Positions 1 through 10,680 of a stretch of 64,000 bases of DNA are shown here, one piece after another. A program made the position numbers and the translations under genes. The first letter of the stretch is position 1. Each line of letters starts with the position of its first letter. The notes beneath the pieces were generated by a model. It searched no databases. It had not been told where the DNA came from and saw only the letters and a program-made list of their open reading frames with translations. This DNA is from Burkholderiales bacterium (GTDB lineage: Bacteria; Pseudomonadota; Gammaproteobacteria; Burkholderiales; SG8-41). The stretch spans positions 310,001 to 374,000 of the forward strand of contig DATAJS010000032.1 in the NCBI GenBank assembly GCA_036262035.1, read 5' to 3'.

Positions 1-812
1 CGCGATGCGTTGTCGCGATAACCCACCCCTTTGCGATGCTCGGGACGGTGCTGCCAGTTGCGGTCGCCGCTGCCGATGTTGGTGCGGTTGAAATTGTTGA
101 AGTTGTTGGTGTTGTTGATGTTGACGCTGCCGCCGTTCCAGTCGCAGTTGCCCCAGATCGCGGCGCCGACCGCCATGCCGACGCCGAAGCTGAAGAGCGC
201 GGCGCCGGGCGGGTAGACGTAACCGGGCGGGTAGTAGTACGCCGGCGGATACGCCGGATACGGCCATGCGCCGTAAACCACGGTCGGGTTGTAGCTCGGC
301 ACGTACACGACCTCGGGATTGGCGGGCTCGATGACGATGACCTGCTGCTCCTTCTTGACGACCTGCTCCTTGGTCGTCTTCAGGTTGCCCGCGGCGTCGG
401 CCCGGGCGCGCAGCGCCTGCACCGCCGCGAGCACTTCCTTCTGCTGTCCGAGGAACGCATCGCCGAGCTTCTGCGTCCAGTCGAGCTTGGCGTTCATGCT
501 CTCGAGCACCTGCGGGAAGGCGGTCAGCGACTTGACCGACGCGTCCCACGACTGCTGCTGCATCGCGTCCTCGAGCGCCTTGCCCGTGACCTTGGGATTG
601 GCTTTGGACCAGCGCGCCGCTTCGACGACTTCGAGGGGATACGTCGAGGCCATCAGGATCTGCGCGATCAGCGCGTCGGGATACAGCGCGATCGGCGCGA
701 CGAGCTGCTCGAGCTCTTCCTTGGCGAACGGCTTGGCCTCCTGGGACATCGCGCGCGGCACGAACGCGGCGACGGCGACGACGACGAGCAGCAGGCGCGC
801 GATCAGTTTCAC
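1..812 (-). CDS. DUF3300 family exported protein (3' end cut by window edge)
   Basis: The visible 270 codons begin with a signal peptide (KLIARLLLVVVAVAA, then SQEAKPF) and match DUF3300 proteins: an N-terminal helical domain with LVAPIALYPDALIAQIL followed by a Trp/Ala-rich helical stretch, then the PEVVYVPSYNP motif and a Tyr/Pro- and Asn-rich tail (NINNTNNFNNFNRTN). Start is GTG at 812, chosen because GGAG sits 9 nt upstream and the ATG further up runs into a stop. The GGACC palindrome at 874-891 is centred 70 bp upstream, so this gene probably belongs to the shared regulon. The biochemical role of the family is not known; an envelope location is inferred from the signal peptide. The C-terminus lies outside the window. 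Confidence 0.85.
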   Translation of the reverse strand, partial: MKLIARLLLVVVAVAAFVPRAMSQEAKPFAKEELEQLVAPIALYPDALIAQILMASTYPLEVVEAARWSKANPKVTGKALEDAMQQQSWDASVKSLTAFPQVLESMNAKLDWTQKLGDAFLGQQKEVLAAVQALRARADAAGNLKTTKEQVVKKEQQVIVIEPANPEVVYVPSYNPTVVYGAWPYPAYPPAYYYPPGYVYPPGAALFSFGVGMAVGAAIWGNCDWNGGSVNINNTNNFNNFNRTNIGSGDRNWQHRPEHRKGVGYRDNAS

Positions 813-873
813 AGGGGGAATCTCCACGACATGCGGTCACAGTCCATCCTAGGTAGCGCGTCGCGCCGCCACC

Positions 874-891
874 ATTGGACGATGGTCCAAT
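874..891. promoter_or_regulatory. GGACC palindrome 1 (upstream of DUF3300 gene)
   Basis: ATTGGACGATGGTCCAAT has perfect 7-bp arms (ATTGGAC/GTCCAAT). It is centred about 70 bp from the GTG at 812 and lies between two genes on the minus strand. It is identical to the copy at 2382-2399. Confidence 0.75.
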
Positions 892-913
892 ACGACGGCG
901 GCCTGTGTCGGCG

Positions 914-1516
914 TCAATGACCCGGCGGCGGCGGAACGGGCTGGTACACCACGCCTTCGCCGGCGTAGCCGGGCGCGTACCACGTGCCCGTGCAGTGGTA
1001 ATACGGCACGCCGTCGTAGGGCACCGGCGCCACGTCGCACGGGGCAGCCGTGAGCACGCTCGAGGTCGCGGCGGCGGACGCCGCCCGCGCCGCGCCGATC
1101 GCGATCGCCGCTTTCGCGGCGTCTTCCGCGTCCCAGCAGTTGCTCCGGCAGTCGGGATGGCTCGGCACCGGCGGGCTCGAATCGCCGCGGTTCGGGTTCT
1201 GCGGCAGGTTCTGTATCCGGTCGCCGCGGTTGGGATCCGCGGGCAGGTTCTGCACGCGATCGCCGGACAGACCGGGGCGGTCCGCAACCGGCGCGGCCGG
1301 ACGCTCGACGCGCGGCGCGGGCATCTGCGACGGCCCCAGCCGCGATCCGGCGAACGCCCCGGAGCCCGCGACGCCGCCGCGCGCGAATCCCCCGCCGCCG
1401 AAACCGCCGCCGCCGCGCCCGCCACCGCCTCCGCCTCGCGCCGCATCGACGTCGAGCGCGATCGTCATGGCAAACGCACACGCGCACGACGCGAAGGCGA
1501 TGGCACGCAGCTTCAC
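914..1516 (-). CDS. Gly-rich exported protein of unknown function
   Basis: A 200-residue protein. GTG start at 1516 overlaps the stop of the upstream DUF2092 gene (GTGA) with GGAG 8 nt before it, so the two are probably translationally coupled. Residues 1-25 form a signal peptide (LRAIAFASCACAFAMTIALDVDA). A Gly/Phe/Arg low-complexity run follows (GGGGGGRGGGGFGGGGF), then an imperfect repeat with NLPADPNRGDRIQNLPQNPNRGD, and a C-terminal segment with paired cysteines and Tyr (PYYHCTGTWYAPGYAGEG). No enzyme motif is visible. The Cys-containing tail and signal peptide suggest an envelope protein; the function is unknown. Confidence 0.7.
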   Translation of the reverse strand: MKLRAIAFASCACAFAMTIALDVDAARGGGGGGRGGGGFGGGGFARGGVAGSGAFAGSRLGPSQMPAPRVERPAAPVADRPGLSGDRVQNLPADPNRGDRIQNLPQNPNRGDSSPPVPSHPDCRSNCWDAEDAAKAAIAIGAARAASAAATSSVLTAAPCDVAPVPYDGVPYYHCTGTWYAPGYAGEGVVYQPVPPPPGH

Positions 1517-2340
1517 TTGACCGCTCCGGCGCGCTTCATGCGCGCCCCGGTCGCAAGCCGCGGCAACTGCGCCGCGAACGCGACCTTCTGCGCGCCCGCG
1601 GGCGGCTTCAGGCTGAACGTCGCGTCGCCCGCGCCGGGTGCGACATTCCAGTCGGTGAGCATCGCCCGGTATTGCGGCCGGCCCGCGGCGGTTCGATAGG
1701 TGATGACGACGCGCTGCGGGAACGGCTGGTCGCCGTCTGCGATCCATATCTGCACGTCGGTGGTCGCGGTGCGCGCGGCGAGATGGTGCGCCGGCGCGCC
1801 GTAGAGGCTGGTGCGCTCGACGTAGCGGATCGAGCGCACGCGCGAATCGAGCTCGTCGGGCAGCGTGGAGACGAGGAGCAGCGCCAGCGGCAGGCGCATG
1901 CCGAGATCGCCCACGAAGTACTTCACCGCGTCGTCGATGCCGCCGCGCTGGGCGGCGGTCGCATAGACGTTCGCCGTGGCGTCGACGAGCACGATCTCTT
2001 TACCGTCGAACACCGTGGTGACGCGGCGGCCGTCGCTGCGCTCGCTCTCGACGCGCAGGCGGTCGGGACGCGACAGGGTGATCGTGCGCGCTTCGCCGAA
2101 CTCGATCTTCTCGCCCGAGCGCTGGACGGTGTCGAACGCTGCCTGCACTTTCACGCTGAAGCTCTGCACGCCGGCGACGAACCGTCCCATCCCCGCGAGC
2201 ACCTCGCGCGCCCGCGCTTCGGACGCGGTGGGTGCGGGCCTGGCGGCCGGCGCCGGCTGCGCGCTCGCGTAGCCGGCCGCCAGGCCGCAGGCGAGCGCGA
2301 CGACGAGCGGGGACGCTTTGATGGCGTGGGTCATGCGCAT
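1513..2340 (-). CDS. DUF2092 family periplasmic protein
   Basis: A 275-residue exported protein with signal peptide (SPLVVALACGLAAGYASA) and a LolA/LolB-like beta body typical of DUF2092: an early helix (AREVLAGMGRFVAGVQSF), the lipid-binding-type strand pattern around RPDRLRVESERSDGRR and FDGKEIVLVD, and late PFPQRVVITYRT. LolA-like folds carry lipids or lipoproteins in the periplasm, but no substrate is known for DUF2092. ATG at 2340 (MRMTHA) is preferred over the longer reading from 2427, which would run through the palindrome at 2382-2399. It is the first gene of a two-gene unit with the Gly-rich protein. Confidence 0.8.
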   Translation of the reverse strand: MRMTHAIKASPLVVALACGLAAGYASAQPAPAARPAPTASEARAREVLAGMGRFVAGVQSFSVKVQAAFDTVQRSGEKIEFGEARTITLSRPDRLRVESERSDGRRVTTVFDGKEIVLVDATANVYATAAQRGGIDDAVKYFVGDLGMRLPLALLLVSTLPDELDSRVRSIRYVERTSLYGAPAHHLAARTATTDVQIWIADGDQPFPQRVVITYRTAAGRPQYRAMLTDWNVAPGAGDATFSLKPPAGAQKVAFAAQLPRLATGARMKRAGAVK

Positions 2341-2381
2341 GGTCGTGGTCCGCTTATAGGACGGGCGTGCTCGCGCGGCCA

Positions 2382-2399
2382 ATTGGACGATGGTCCAAT
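2382..2399. promoter_or_regulatory. GGACC palindrome 2 (divergent intergenic region)
   Basis: ATTGGACGATGGTCCAAT lies midway between the divergent starts at 2340 (minus) and 2439 (plus), about 50 bp from each. It could control both directions. The sequence is identical to copy 1. Confidence 0.78.
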
Positions 2400-2438
2400 G
2401 GCCCGCGGCTGCGCATCGGAGTCCCATCGTGCGACGCG

Positions 2439-3608
2439 ATGAGCACCGCGGCGACCACGACGGCCGGCGTTTACAGCTTCGCGACGCGGACGGGCGCCGC
2501 GGCGCTGGTGCTGCTCGCGCTCGTCGTCACGCCCGCGCCGCTGCTCCCGCCGGAACGCGCGATCGAGCTGGTGCAGTCGGCGCTCGGCGGGACGCCCAAG
2601 CTCGCCTACCTCGTCGCCGCGCTCGGCATCCATGGTCTCTTCTACGGCTCGGCGGGCATGCTCGCGACCTTCACGCTGGAGCGCGCGCGCAGCCCGCGCC
2701 GGCAACTGCTGCGGATCGCCGTGATGCCGTGGATCGTCGTGGCGCTCGCGATCGCGGTGCGCTCGTTCAAGCTCGGCCACCTGCCCATGGCCGCGAACGC
2801 CATCGTGCCGGTCGCCGCCGTGATCGCCGGCGTGGGTTTCGGACTCGGTTTTCGCTATCACGCATGGAAGACCGCGCTCGCGGCGGCCGCGCTGCTCGCC
2901 GCGGCGGGCCTGTGGGTGTGGATCTCGGCGCCGTCGGCCGCGCTCGCGCGAGCCACCGAGGTCCAGCTTCGGCGGCTGGCCGCGGCGGACACGTCGCAAG
3001 CGTCGGGCGACGCGCGCTTCGCCGCGCTCGTGGAAGCGGCCTTCGCGCCGCCGCGCGATAACGCCGACCCGGTCGAGCACAACCGCGCCGCGCTGCTCGC
3101 GCTGGGCATCGCGCTGGGCGACGAGCGCGCCGCGCGCCTCGTCGGGATCACGCTCGACCCCAAGCTGATGCGGTCGATCGCCGCGCTGCGGGAAGGCGTC
3201 ACCCTGAACGGCCGCGAAGACTGGGCCAGGCACTACACCCTGAGCGCGGCGCTCGCGGTGCTGCGGCACCCGATCGCCGCCGATGCCGCCGGCCTCATGA
3301 AGGAAGAGCTCGACGCGCTCACGCACGGCAGCGGCTTCTCCTTCGCCGACCTGGCCGCCGATCGCGCGGGCGTGCGCTTCGCGGGCGCGGCGACGCGCTC
3401 GGAGGCGTCCGCCCGTGCGCTCCAGGCACGGCTCGCCCGCGGTTTCTCGGCGGGCGACTTCTTCCCCGCGGTGCACGACCTGCCCGAGAACCTGACCACC
3501 GAGCAGTTCCGCCGCGACTACGGCGGCGTCGGCGCCGCGCTCTACCGCCGCATGGTCGCCAGGATCGAGGCGCGACTCGACGCTCTTCCCGGTCTGGAGA
3601 CGCGCTGA
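2439..3608 (+). CDS. Membrane protein of unknown function, paralogous at its C-terminus to the protein at 59542-60852
   Basis: A 389-residue protein. It has about five hydrophobic segments in residues 20-165 (for example ALVLLALVVTPAPLL, IAVMPWIVVALAIAV, AAALLAAAGLWVWI), then a soluble C-terminal domain. That domain shares a clear pattern with the protein at 59542-60852: NRAA, GR(E/D)D.A(R/K)H, SAALA, a GFSF.DL.AD.AG.RF block and a FR..YGGVGA.(L/A)Y block near the end. No known catalytic motif is recognised. ATG at 2439 is chosen because the GTG at 2367 would place the palindrome inside the gene. The stop codon's last base is the first base of the next palindrome (3608). Confidence 0.7.
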   Translation: MSTAATTTAGVYSFATRTGAAALVLLALVVTPAPLLPPERAIELVQSALGGTPKLAYLVAALGIHGLFYGSAGMLATFTLERARSPRRQLLRIAVMPWIVVALAIAVRSFKLGHLPMAANAIVPVAAVIAGVGFGLGFRYHAWKTALAAAALLAAAGLWVWISAPSAALARATEVQLRRLAAADTSQASGDARFAALVEAAFAPPRDNADPVEHNRAALLALGIALGDERAARLVGITLDPKLMRSIAALREGVTLNGREDWARHYTLSAALAVLRHPIAADAAGLMKEELDALTHGSGFSFADLAADRAGVRFAGAATRSEASARALQARLARGFSAGDFFPAVHDLPENLTTEQFRRDYGGVGAALYRRMVARIEARLDALPGLETR

Positions 3609-3625
3609 TGGGACCAAGGTCCAAT
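3608..3625. promoter_or_regulatory. GGACC palindrome 3 (upstream of MipA gene)
   Basis: ATGGGACCAAGGTCCAAT differs from the consensus at one arm position. It starts on the last base of the preceding stop codon and is centred 77 bp upstream of the ATG at 3693. Confidence 0.75.
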
Positions 3626-3692
3626 TTGCGGCTTCGAGTGCATGGGAAATGATTCCGGCGTCCGCAACGCTCGTTTACGAAAGGCAGACGAC

Positions 3693-4508
3693 ATGAAGAA
3701 ACCGTTCACGAAGGCGGCGATCGCGGCCGCGCTCGCGCTGGTCAGCCTCGACGCGTCCGCCCAGGCGTTCCTCGAGCTCGACACGATCCCAGCGATCTTC
3801 GGCGTCGGCCTGGGTTTCGCGCCGGACTACAAGGGTTCGGACGACAAGACCAGCGCCATCGCGCCTTTCGGCCGCTACACCTTCCAGGGCACCGAGCGCT
3901 ACATCCAGCTCAACGTGACCGAGCTCTCGCTCAACGTGCTCGACAACAAGGGTTTCAGGTTCGGCCCGGTGATCAACTACCACTTCGGCCGCGACGACGA
4001 CGTCGACGATCCGCTGGTGAGACAGATGGTGCCGATCGACGGCACGGTCGAGGCCGGGGTCTTCGGCGAGATCGTGTGGTCGGACCGCGGCAACCCGCGC
4101 AACCGCTTCATCCTCGGCGCGACGCTGCTGTGGGACGCCGGCGGCGAATCGGACGGCTTCCGCGCGCGATTGAACGCGCGCTACTGGCAGCAGGTCTCGC
4201 GCAGCATCGACCTGCACATCGGCGCCGGCCTGATCTACGGCGACAGCAAGTACAACGGCCATTACTTCAGCGTGACGCCGCAGAACGTCGGCACGTCGGG
4301 GCTGCCGCTGTTCAACGCCGGCAGCGGCATCAACGAATACTTCGTCACCCTCGGCGGCGTGATGTACTTCAGCCGCAACTGGATGGGCGCGGCGGGCGTG
4401 CGCATCTCGCAGATCGCCGGCGATCCCAAGGACAGCCCGGTCGTCTCGCAGCAGGGCGACAAGACGCAGGTGATCGGCGGGATCGGGGTCGGCTACATGT
4501 GGCGGTAG
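3693..4508 (+). CDS. MipA/OmpV family outer-membrane protein
   Basis: A 271-residue protein with a Sec signal peptide (KKPFTKAAIAAALALVSLDASAQA) and a beta-barrel pattern of the MipA/OmpV family: GVGLGFAPDYKGSDD near the mature N-terminus, PFGRYTF, a FGPVINYHFGRDDDVDD loop, and a C-terminal strand ending in GIGVGYMWR with an aromatic penultimate residue. MipA proteins are outer-membrane scaffolding or porin-like proteins. ATG at 3693 has AAGG upstream. The palindrome at 3608-3625 suggests regulon control. A strong stem-loop follows the stop. Confidence 0.88.
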   Translation: MKKPFTKAAIAAALALVSLDASAQAFLELDTIPAIFGVGLGFAPDYKGSDDKTSAIAPFGRYTFQGTERYIQLNVTELSLNVLDNKGFRFGPVINYHFGRDDDVDDPLVRQMVPIDGTVEAGVFGEIVWSDRGNPRNRFILGATLLWDAGGESDGFRARLNARYWQQVSRSIDLHIGAGLIYGDSKYNGHYFSVTPQNVGTSGLPLFNAGSGINEYFVTLGGVMYFSRNWMGAAGVRISQIAGDPKDSPVVSQQGDKTQVIGGIGVGYMWR

Positions 4509-4527
4509 GCAGGCGCTTCGCGCCTGC
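4509..4527 (+). terminator. Stem-loop immediately after the MipA gene
   Basis: GCAGGCGC-TTC-GCGCCTGC is a perfect 8-bp stem beginning at the base after the stop codon. No T-tract follows, so termination is inferred from position and shape only. Confidence 0.4.
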
Positions 4528-4564
4528 ACCGCCGCTCGCTACGCTCGCTCTGGCCGGTTACGCC

Positions 4565-4592
4565 AAGGAGGGAAACCAAGGTTTCCCTCCTT
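4565..4592. terminator. Long perfect hairpin between convergent genes
   Basis: A 13-bp perfect stem (4565-4577 pairs with 4580-4592) with a 2-nt loop lies between the MipA gene on the plus strand and the cupin gene on the minus strand. Its symmetry would serve both directions. It lacks a clean T-run. Confidence 0.5.
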
Positions 4593-4639
4593 GAACCTCC
4601 TTTCCTTTAACACCCGGGGTTAGCCGTAACGCGCCGCTT

Positions 4640-5056
4640 TCATCCTAGGGGGCGCGACGGTGCTTTCACTCCGAGGGAGGTCGACCCGTCGTCGTAGTGG
4701 ACGGTGCGCTGGCTCGACAGGTGTGTCCCCAGCAGCCGCAGCGTGCGCTCGCCCGCGACGCGGAACGCGTGCCACGTGCGCGCCGGTATGACGAGCGTGT
4801 CGCCCGCCCGGAGCACCGTCCCGAGGTGCTCACGACCGACTTCCCACGCCTGCGCTTCGCCTTCGAGGATGTGCAGTATCTCGACGTACGGATGCCAGTG
4901 CGGCCTGGTTTCGTAGCCGGGTCGGCAAGTCTGTATCCCGGTTCGAATCGCAAGATCGGAATGGTCGTCGTTCACGAGCGCGCGGTACTCGGACAGCGGT
5001 CCGAATGCCACGGCGTCGGCGGCTTCGTATCGGATGAGCTTCAGCGTATCGGCCAT
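4640..5056 (-). CDS. Cupin-domain protein
   Basis: A 138-residue single-domain cupin. Motif 1 reads RPHWHPYVEILHILEGEAQ (two metal-ligand His and a Glu in the expected H-x-H...E order), and motif 2 contains GDTLVIPARTWHAFR with the final metal His. Small cupins of this kind bind a metal and act as isomerases, dioxygenases or ligand sensors; the substrate cannot be told. It is followed after 42 bp upstream by a DUF1330-like gene on the same strand, which probably shares its transcript. Confidence 0.78.
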   Translation of the reverse strand: MADTLKLIRYEAADAVAFGPLSEYRALVNDDHSDLAIRTGIQTCRPGYETRPHWHPYVEILHILEGEAQAWEVGREHLGTVLRAGDTLVIPARTWHAFRVAGERTLRLLGTHLSSQRTVHYDDGSTSLGVKAPSRPLG

Positions 5057-5098
5057 GCAGGCTTCCTTCGGAGTGCGCTACCGCGGCGCATGGACTTG

Positions 5099-5419
5099 TC
5101 AGGCGGCATATGACGGGCCGCCGATGCCGGAGACCACGATCGTCTTGAGTATGACCGCTTCACGCTCGGGTGCAAGAGCGGCGACCTCCGGATCGGCGCG
5201 ATAGGCGGCGAATCGGTCCTGATCGGGAAAGCTGACGACGTGGATCTCGAACGGATGCTCCGACCCGCCCTCCTCGCCGATGCGGACGGCCTTCTCGATC
5301 GAACCGCCGTACTTGCGCATGATGCGCGCGGCCTTGCGCTCGTAGGCCTCGAATGCAGCGATGGAGCCCGGGCGTATCCAGAGACTTGCAACCCGATAGA
5401 CGGGGTTTTGTGCTTGCAC
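5099..5419 (-). CDS. Small dimeric alpha-beta barrel protein (DUF1330-like)
   Basis: A 106-residue protein whose pattern (YRVASLWIRPGSIAAFEAYERKAARIMRKYGG followed by HVVSFPDQDRFAAYRADPE) matches ferredoxin-like dimeric barrels of the DUF1330/EthD type: a strand, an Ala-rich helix with F..YE, a second strand with SFPD, then a helix with YR.DPE. No signal peptide or membrane segment. ATG at 5419 lies on the cupin gene's strand, so the pair is probably co-transcribed. The function is unknown; small-molecule binding is typical of the fold. Confidence 0.65.
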   Translation of the reverse strand: MQAQNPVYRVASLWIRPGSIAAFEAYERKAARIMRKYGGSIEKAVRIGEEGGSEHPFEIHVVSFPDQDRFAAYRADPEVAALAPEREAVILKTIVVSGIGGPSYAA

Positions 5420-5934
5420 TCACCCTCCACTCTCGCCGAACGCCAAGTCGGGATGCTGTAACCGCGCGAAGATGGTCGCACATTTTCGACGGGCCGGCTC
5501 GAAGCCGCGCGTCATGGGAGCAACAGCAGACGCGTCAGTCCTGCCGATTCGAAGGGCTTCAACGTCGAGATGGATCCCGGATCGCGTGCGCTGTCGCGAC
5601 GCGCCCGGGATGACGGGGGTGGTGCCGCGATCACGCTTTCGAGGCATCCGGGATGACGGGGCTGGTGCGCGATCGCCTCGACGCGTCCGGATGACGGCGT
5701 TCGCCCTTTGACTTCGCTGCGCTACGCTCAGGACGAACGGCTCAGGCGCGGTGCGTTACGGCGCTGTCGCGGCTAATCGTACTGTGTCATCGCGAGGCTC
5801 GCACAGCGAGCCGTGGCGATCTCGTGGCGCACGAGCCGTCCCGAGCGCCTCGGGATTGCTTCGTCGCCGCGCGCGCGGCTCCTCGCAATGACACAGTAGG
5901 ACTAACACGCCCCATGATGGACGGCAGCCGAAAA
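5420..5934. other. Gene-free region with dispersed-repeat fragments
   Basis: No convincing gene. Three copies of a (T)CCGG(G)ATGACGG motif occur at about 5603-5617, 5646-5661 and 5684-5697, next to GATC-rich palindromic sequence, as in the degenerate dispersed repeats of this genome (compare 62836-63141). The complete 117-bp inverted-repeat element at 5781-5897 is listed separately. Confidence 0.5.
5781..5897. repeat. 117-bp dispersed repeat with terminal inverted repeats
   Basis: The ends pair: ACTGTGTCATCGCGAGG on the left and CCTCGCAATGACACAGT on the right. Internal sequence includes GGGATTGCTTCGTCGC. A related copy lies at 27730-27827 with the same ends and internal motif. It contains no gene and looks like a MITE-like or REP-like element. 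Confidence 0.75.
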
Positions 5935-6609
5935 TCACCGCCGCGGTTCGTGCGGATAGACCCCCGTCAGGCGCGCGATGAGTATGGCCACGTACATCAC
6001 GCCGGTCACCGCCTCGAAGATCGTCAGGAAGCGCGCCTGTATCGCGACGGGCGTGATGTCTCCGAAGCCGGCGGTCGTCAGCACGGCGAAGCTGAAGAAG
6101 ACGAGCTCGGCGATGTCGAGCCGCTTCGGCGCGCCGTGGTAGGCGTAGCTCTCCGGGTCGAAGTACTGCGCGACGCCGTACACGAACGCCCACATCAGCC
6201 CGATCATGAGATAGGCGGCGACCGCGCCGTAGAGCTTGTCGGCCGTCATCGTGTCCCGGTGCAGCACGTAGTGCAGGAGGTGCGCGATCGTGTACGCGTA
6301 GAACGCCGCGGCCACGCTCCACGACAGCGCGAAGTGCGCTTCGGTCTGGGACTGGATCGCGAGCGTCTGGAAGAACAGCGCGGCCGCGCCGAGCGCCACC
6401 GCGGCGGATATCGACACCGTCGAGCGTGCGACGGCGGAGATCCCGGTCGCGAAGACCAGCACGTTGAGCAACCCGAGCAGCGAGCGTCCGTGGTCGACGA
6501 AGGTCAGGATCGGCGTGGCGACCATCAGGACCAGCACCGCGACGAGCAGCAGCAGGCAGCGCTTTTCCAGCGCCCACGCGTAGCGCGGGTTTTCGCTCAG
6601 CGCTTTCAA
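5935..6609 (-). CDS. Potassium-channel family membrane protein (ion-channel 2 domain)
   Basis: A 224-residue integral membrane protein with about five hydrophobic segments between residues 18 and 160, then a pore loop with the selectivity-filter motif TTAGFGD (family TxGYGD/GFGD) and a final transmembrane helix (AVTGVMYVAILIARLTGVY). The TTG at 6609 is the likely start; it overlaps the stop of the upstream gene (TTGA), suggesting coupling. No RCK or cyclic-nucleotide domain is fused. It probably passes K+ across the inner membrane; gating is not evident. Confidence 0.8.
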   Translation of the reverse strand: MKALSENPRYAWALEKRCLLLLVAVLVLMVATPILTFVDHGRSLLGLLNVLVFATGISAVARSTVSISAAVALGAAALFFQTLAIQSQTEAHFALSWSVAAAFYAYTIAHLLHYVLHRDTMTADKLYGAVAAYLMIGLMWAFVYGVAQYFDPESYAYHGAPKRLDIAELVFFSFAVLTTAGFGDITPVAIQARFLTIFEAVTGVMYVAILIARLTGVYPHEPRR

Positions 6610-7088
6610 TCGACCACGAGCTCCATGTCGTTCGCGCCCAGTATGCGCACCCGGTCTCCGACGTTGAAGCGGCTGCCGTCGGGGCGATGGACGACGCGCG
6701 TGGTGGCGTCGTCGAGCTTCACCGTCACCGCGTAGGTGGACTCGCCGAAGCGCTGGCGCATCTCCGGCGTGCCGACGCCGCCGAGGAACGGCTTGTCGTC
6801 GGCCCGCGTCGACAGCGGCAGGTAGAGCACCGCGCCGACGAGATGGGTCTCGCCGATGCCGCGCGAGCTGCCCTGGAAAGTCGTCGGCACCGCGGCCTTG
6901 CGCTCGGTCGCCACTTCGCGCACCGACTGCACGCGGCCGCAGTCGGCGCACTTCTCGCCCGTCGCGAGCGTCTTCACCGGGAAGGGCTGCCTGAAATCGG
7001 GCAAGGTCAGCGTCGAATAGCTCGGCGCCTGCGCCCCTGCCGCCGTTGCGGCGAGCAGAGCGGCGATCGCGAACGCCGGGCGGTTCAT
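6606..7088 (-). CDS. Exported protein with SlyB-like C-terminus and CxxC motif
   Basis: A 160-residue protein with a signal peptide (AFAIAALLAATAAGAQA). Residues 45-60 hold CADCGRVQSVRE, and the C-terminus has the strand pattern VHRPDGSRFNVGDRVRI typical of the small beta domain of SlyB/17-kDa-antigen outer-membrane proteins. The usual glycine-zipper membrane segment is only partly present, so the assignment is partial. ATG at 7088. It is followed by the K+ channel gene with a 4-nt overlap and preceded by a binding-protein gene 11 bp away. Confidence 0.6.
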   Translation of the reverse strand: MNRPAFAIAALLAATAAGAQAPSYSTLTLPDFRQPFPVKTLATGEKCADCGRVQSVREVATERKAAVPTTFQGSSRGIGETHLVGAVLYLPLSTRADDKPFLGGVGTPEMRQRFGESTYAVTVKLDDATTRVVHRPDGSRFNVGDRVRILGANDMELVVD

Positions 7089-7099
7089 CGCCGCCCCGC

Positions 7100-7963
7100 T
7101 CACTCGCTCAAGCCCTGGATGTAGTACGTCGCGGACAGCAGCACGCTCGGCGGCCCGAGGCTGCCGAGCCAGCGGTTGTAGATGCGCACGATGTCGCCGT
7201 CGCGGTAGAGGCGCGCGAGCACGCGGTTCACCGCGAGCCTGAACTCGGGGTCGCCGCGCGGCAGCGCGAGCGCGTAAGGCTCGACCGAGAAATCCTCGTC
7301 GAGCAGGACGAACGAACCCTTGCCCGGCGTGGTCGCGGCGATGCCGATCAGCGTGGTGCGATCGGCCGCGAAGCCGTCGACGCGCGCGTCTTCGAGGAGC
7401 TTGAGGCCGGCGCCTCGCGTCGGCACGGTGATCACCTCGGACTTCATCTTGCGCTGCGCGAGCGACGCGCGCAGCACCTTCTCGGTCGTGGTGCCCGCGA
7501 TCACCGCGACCTTGCGCCCGTCGAAGTCCTGGAAGCGCGACATCGGGTTTCCGGCCGCTTTTGCAAGGATGCTGCCGCCGTCGACGAAGGTGATGAGGCT
7601 GAAGTCCACCGCGGCGTTGCGCGAGAGGGTCCACGTCGTCGTGCTGCACTCGATGTCGACCTTGCCGCTTTTCACCGATTCGATGCGCTCGTCGATCGTG
7701 ATCGGCACCCAGCGCGCCTCGAGCTTGTCCAGCTTGAGCTGCTCGCGTATGCCGCGCGCGACCTCGCGGCACAGCTCGACCGAATAGCCCTGCGCCTGCT
7801 TGTCCGCGCCGAGGAAGGAGAACGGCACCGCGTCCTGCATGTAGCCGAGGTTGATCGCTCCGCGCTCCCGGATGCGATCGAGCGCGCCCTTCTCGGCCGC
7901 GAGGACCGGCGCCGCCGAGGTGAGGAGCATGCAGCCGGCGAGAAACATCGCACGTGTGTTCAT
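7100..7963 (-). CDS. Family-3 extracellular solute-binding protein (amino-acid type)
   Basis: A 287-residue periplasmic protein: signal peptide (AMFLAGCMLLTSAAPVLAA), then the SBP family-3 pattern DRIRERGAINLGYMQDAVPFSF, GYSVELCREVARGIRE, and VDIECSTTTWTLSRNAAVDFS. GGAG lies upstream of the ATG at 7963. No ABC permease or ATPase gene is nearby, so it may serve a transporter encoded elsewhere or act as a sensor-type binding protein. The ligand is unknown; polar amino acids are usual for the family. It follows the glucosidase gene after 14 bp on the same strand. Confidence 0.85.
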   Translation of the reverse strand: MNTRAMFLAGCMLLTSAAPVLAAEKGALDRIRERGAINLGYMQDAVPFSFLGADKQAQGYSVELCREVARGIREQLKLDKLEARWVPITIDERIESVKSGKVDIECSTTTWTLSRNAAVDFSLITFVDGGSILAKAAGNPMSRFQDFDGRKVAVIAGTTTEKVLRASLAQRKMKSEVITVPTRGAGLKLLEDARVDGFAADRTTLIGIAATTPGKGSFVLLDEDFSVEPYALALPRGDPEFRLAVNRVLARLYRDGDIVRIYNRWLGSLGPPSVLLSATYYIQGLSE

Positions 7964-7977
7964 GTCGCTTTCTCCGT

Positions 7978-10679
<2,702 letters not shown>

Positions 10680-10680
<1 letters not shown>

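Noticed and set aside
36-920. Long plus-strand frame opposite the DUF3300 gene
   Set aside because: It is the shadow of the minus-strand gene, rich in Arg/Asp/His, with no domain; such shadows are common at this GC content.
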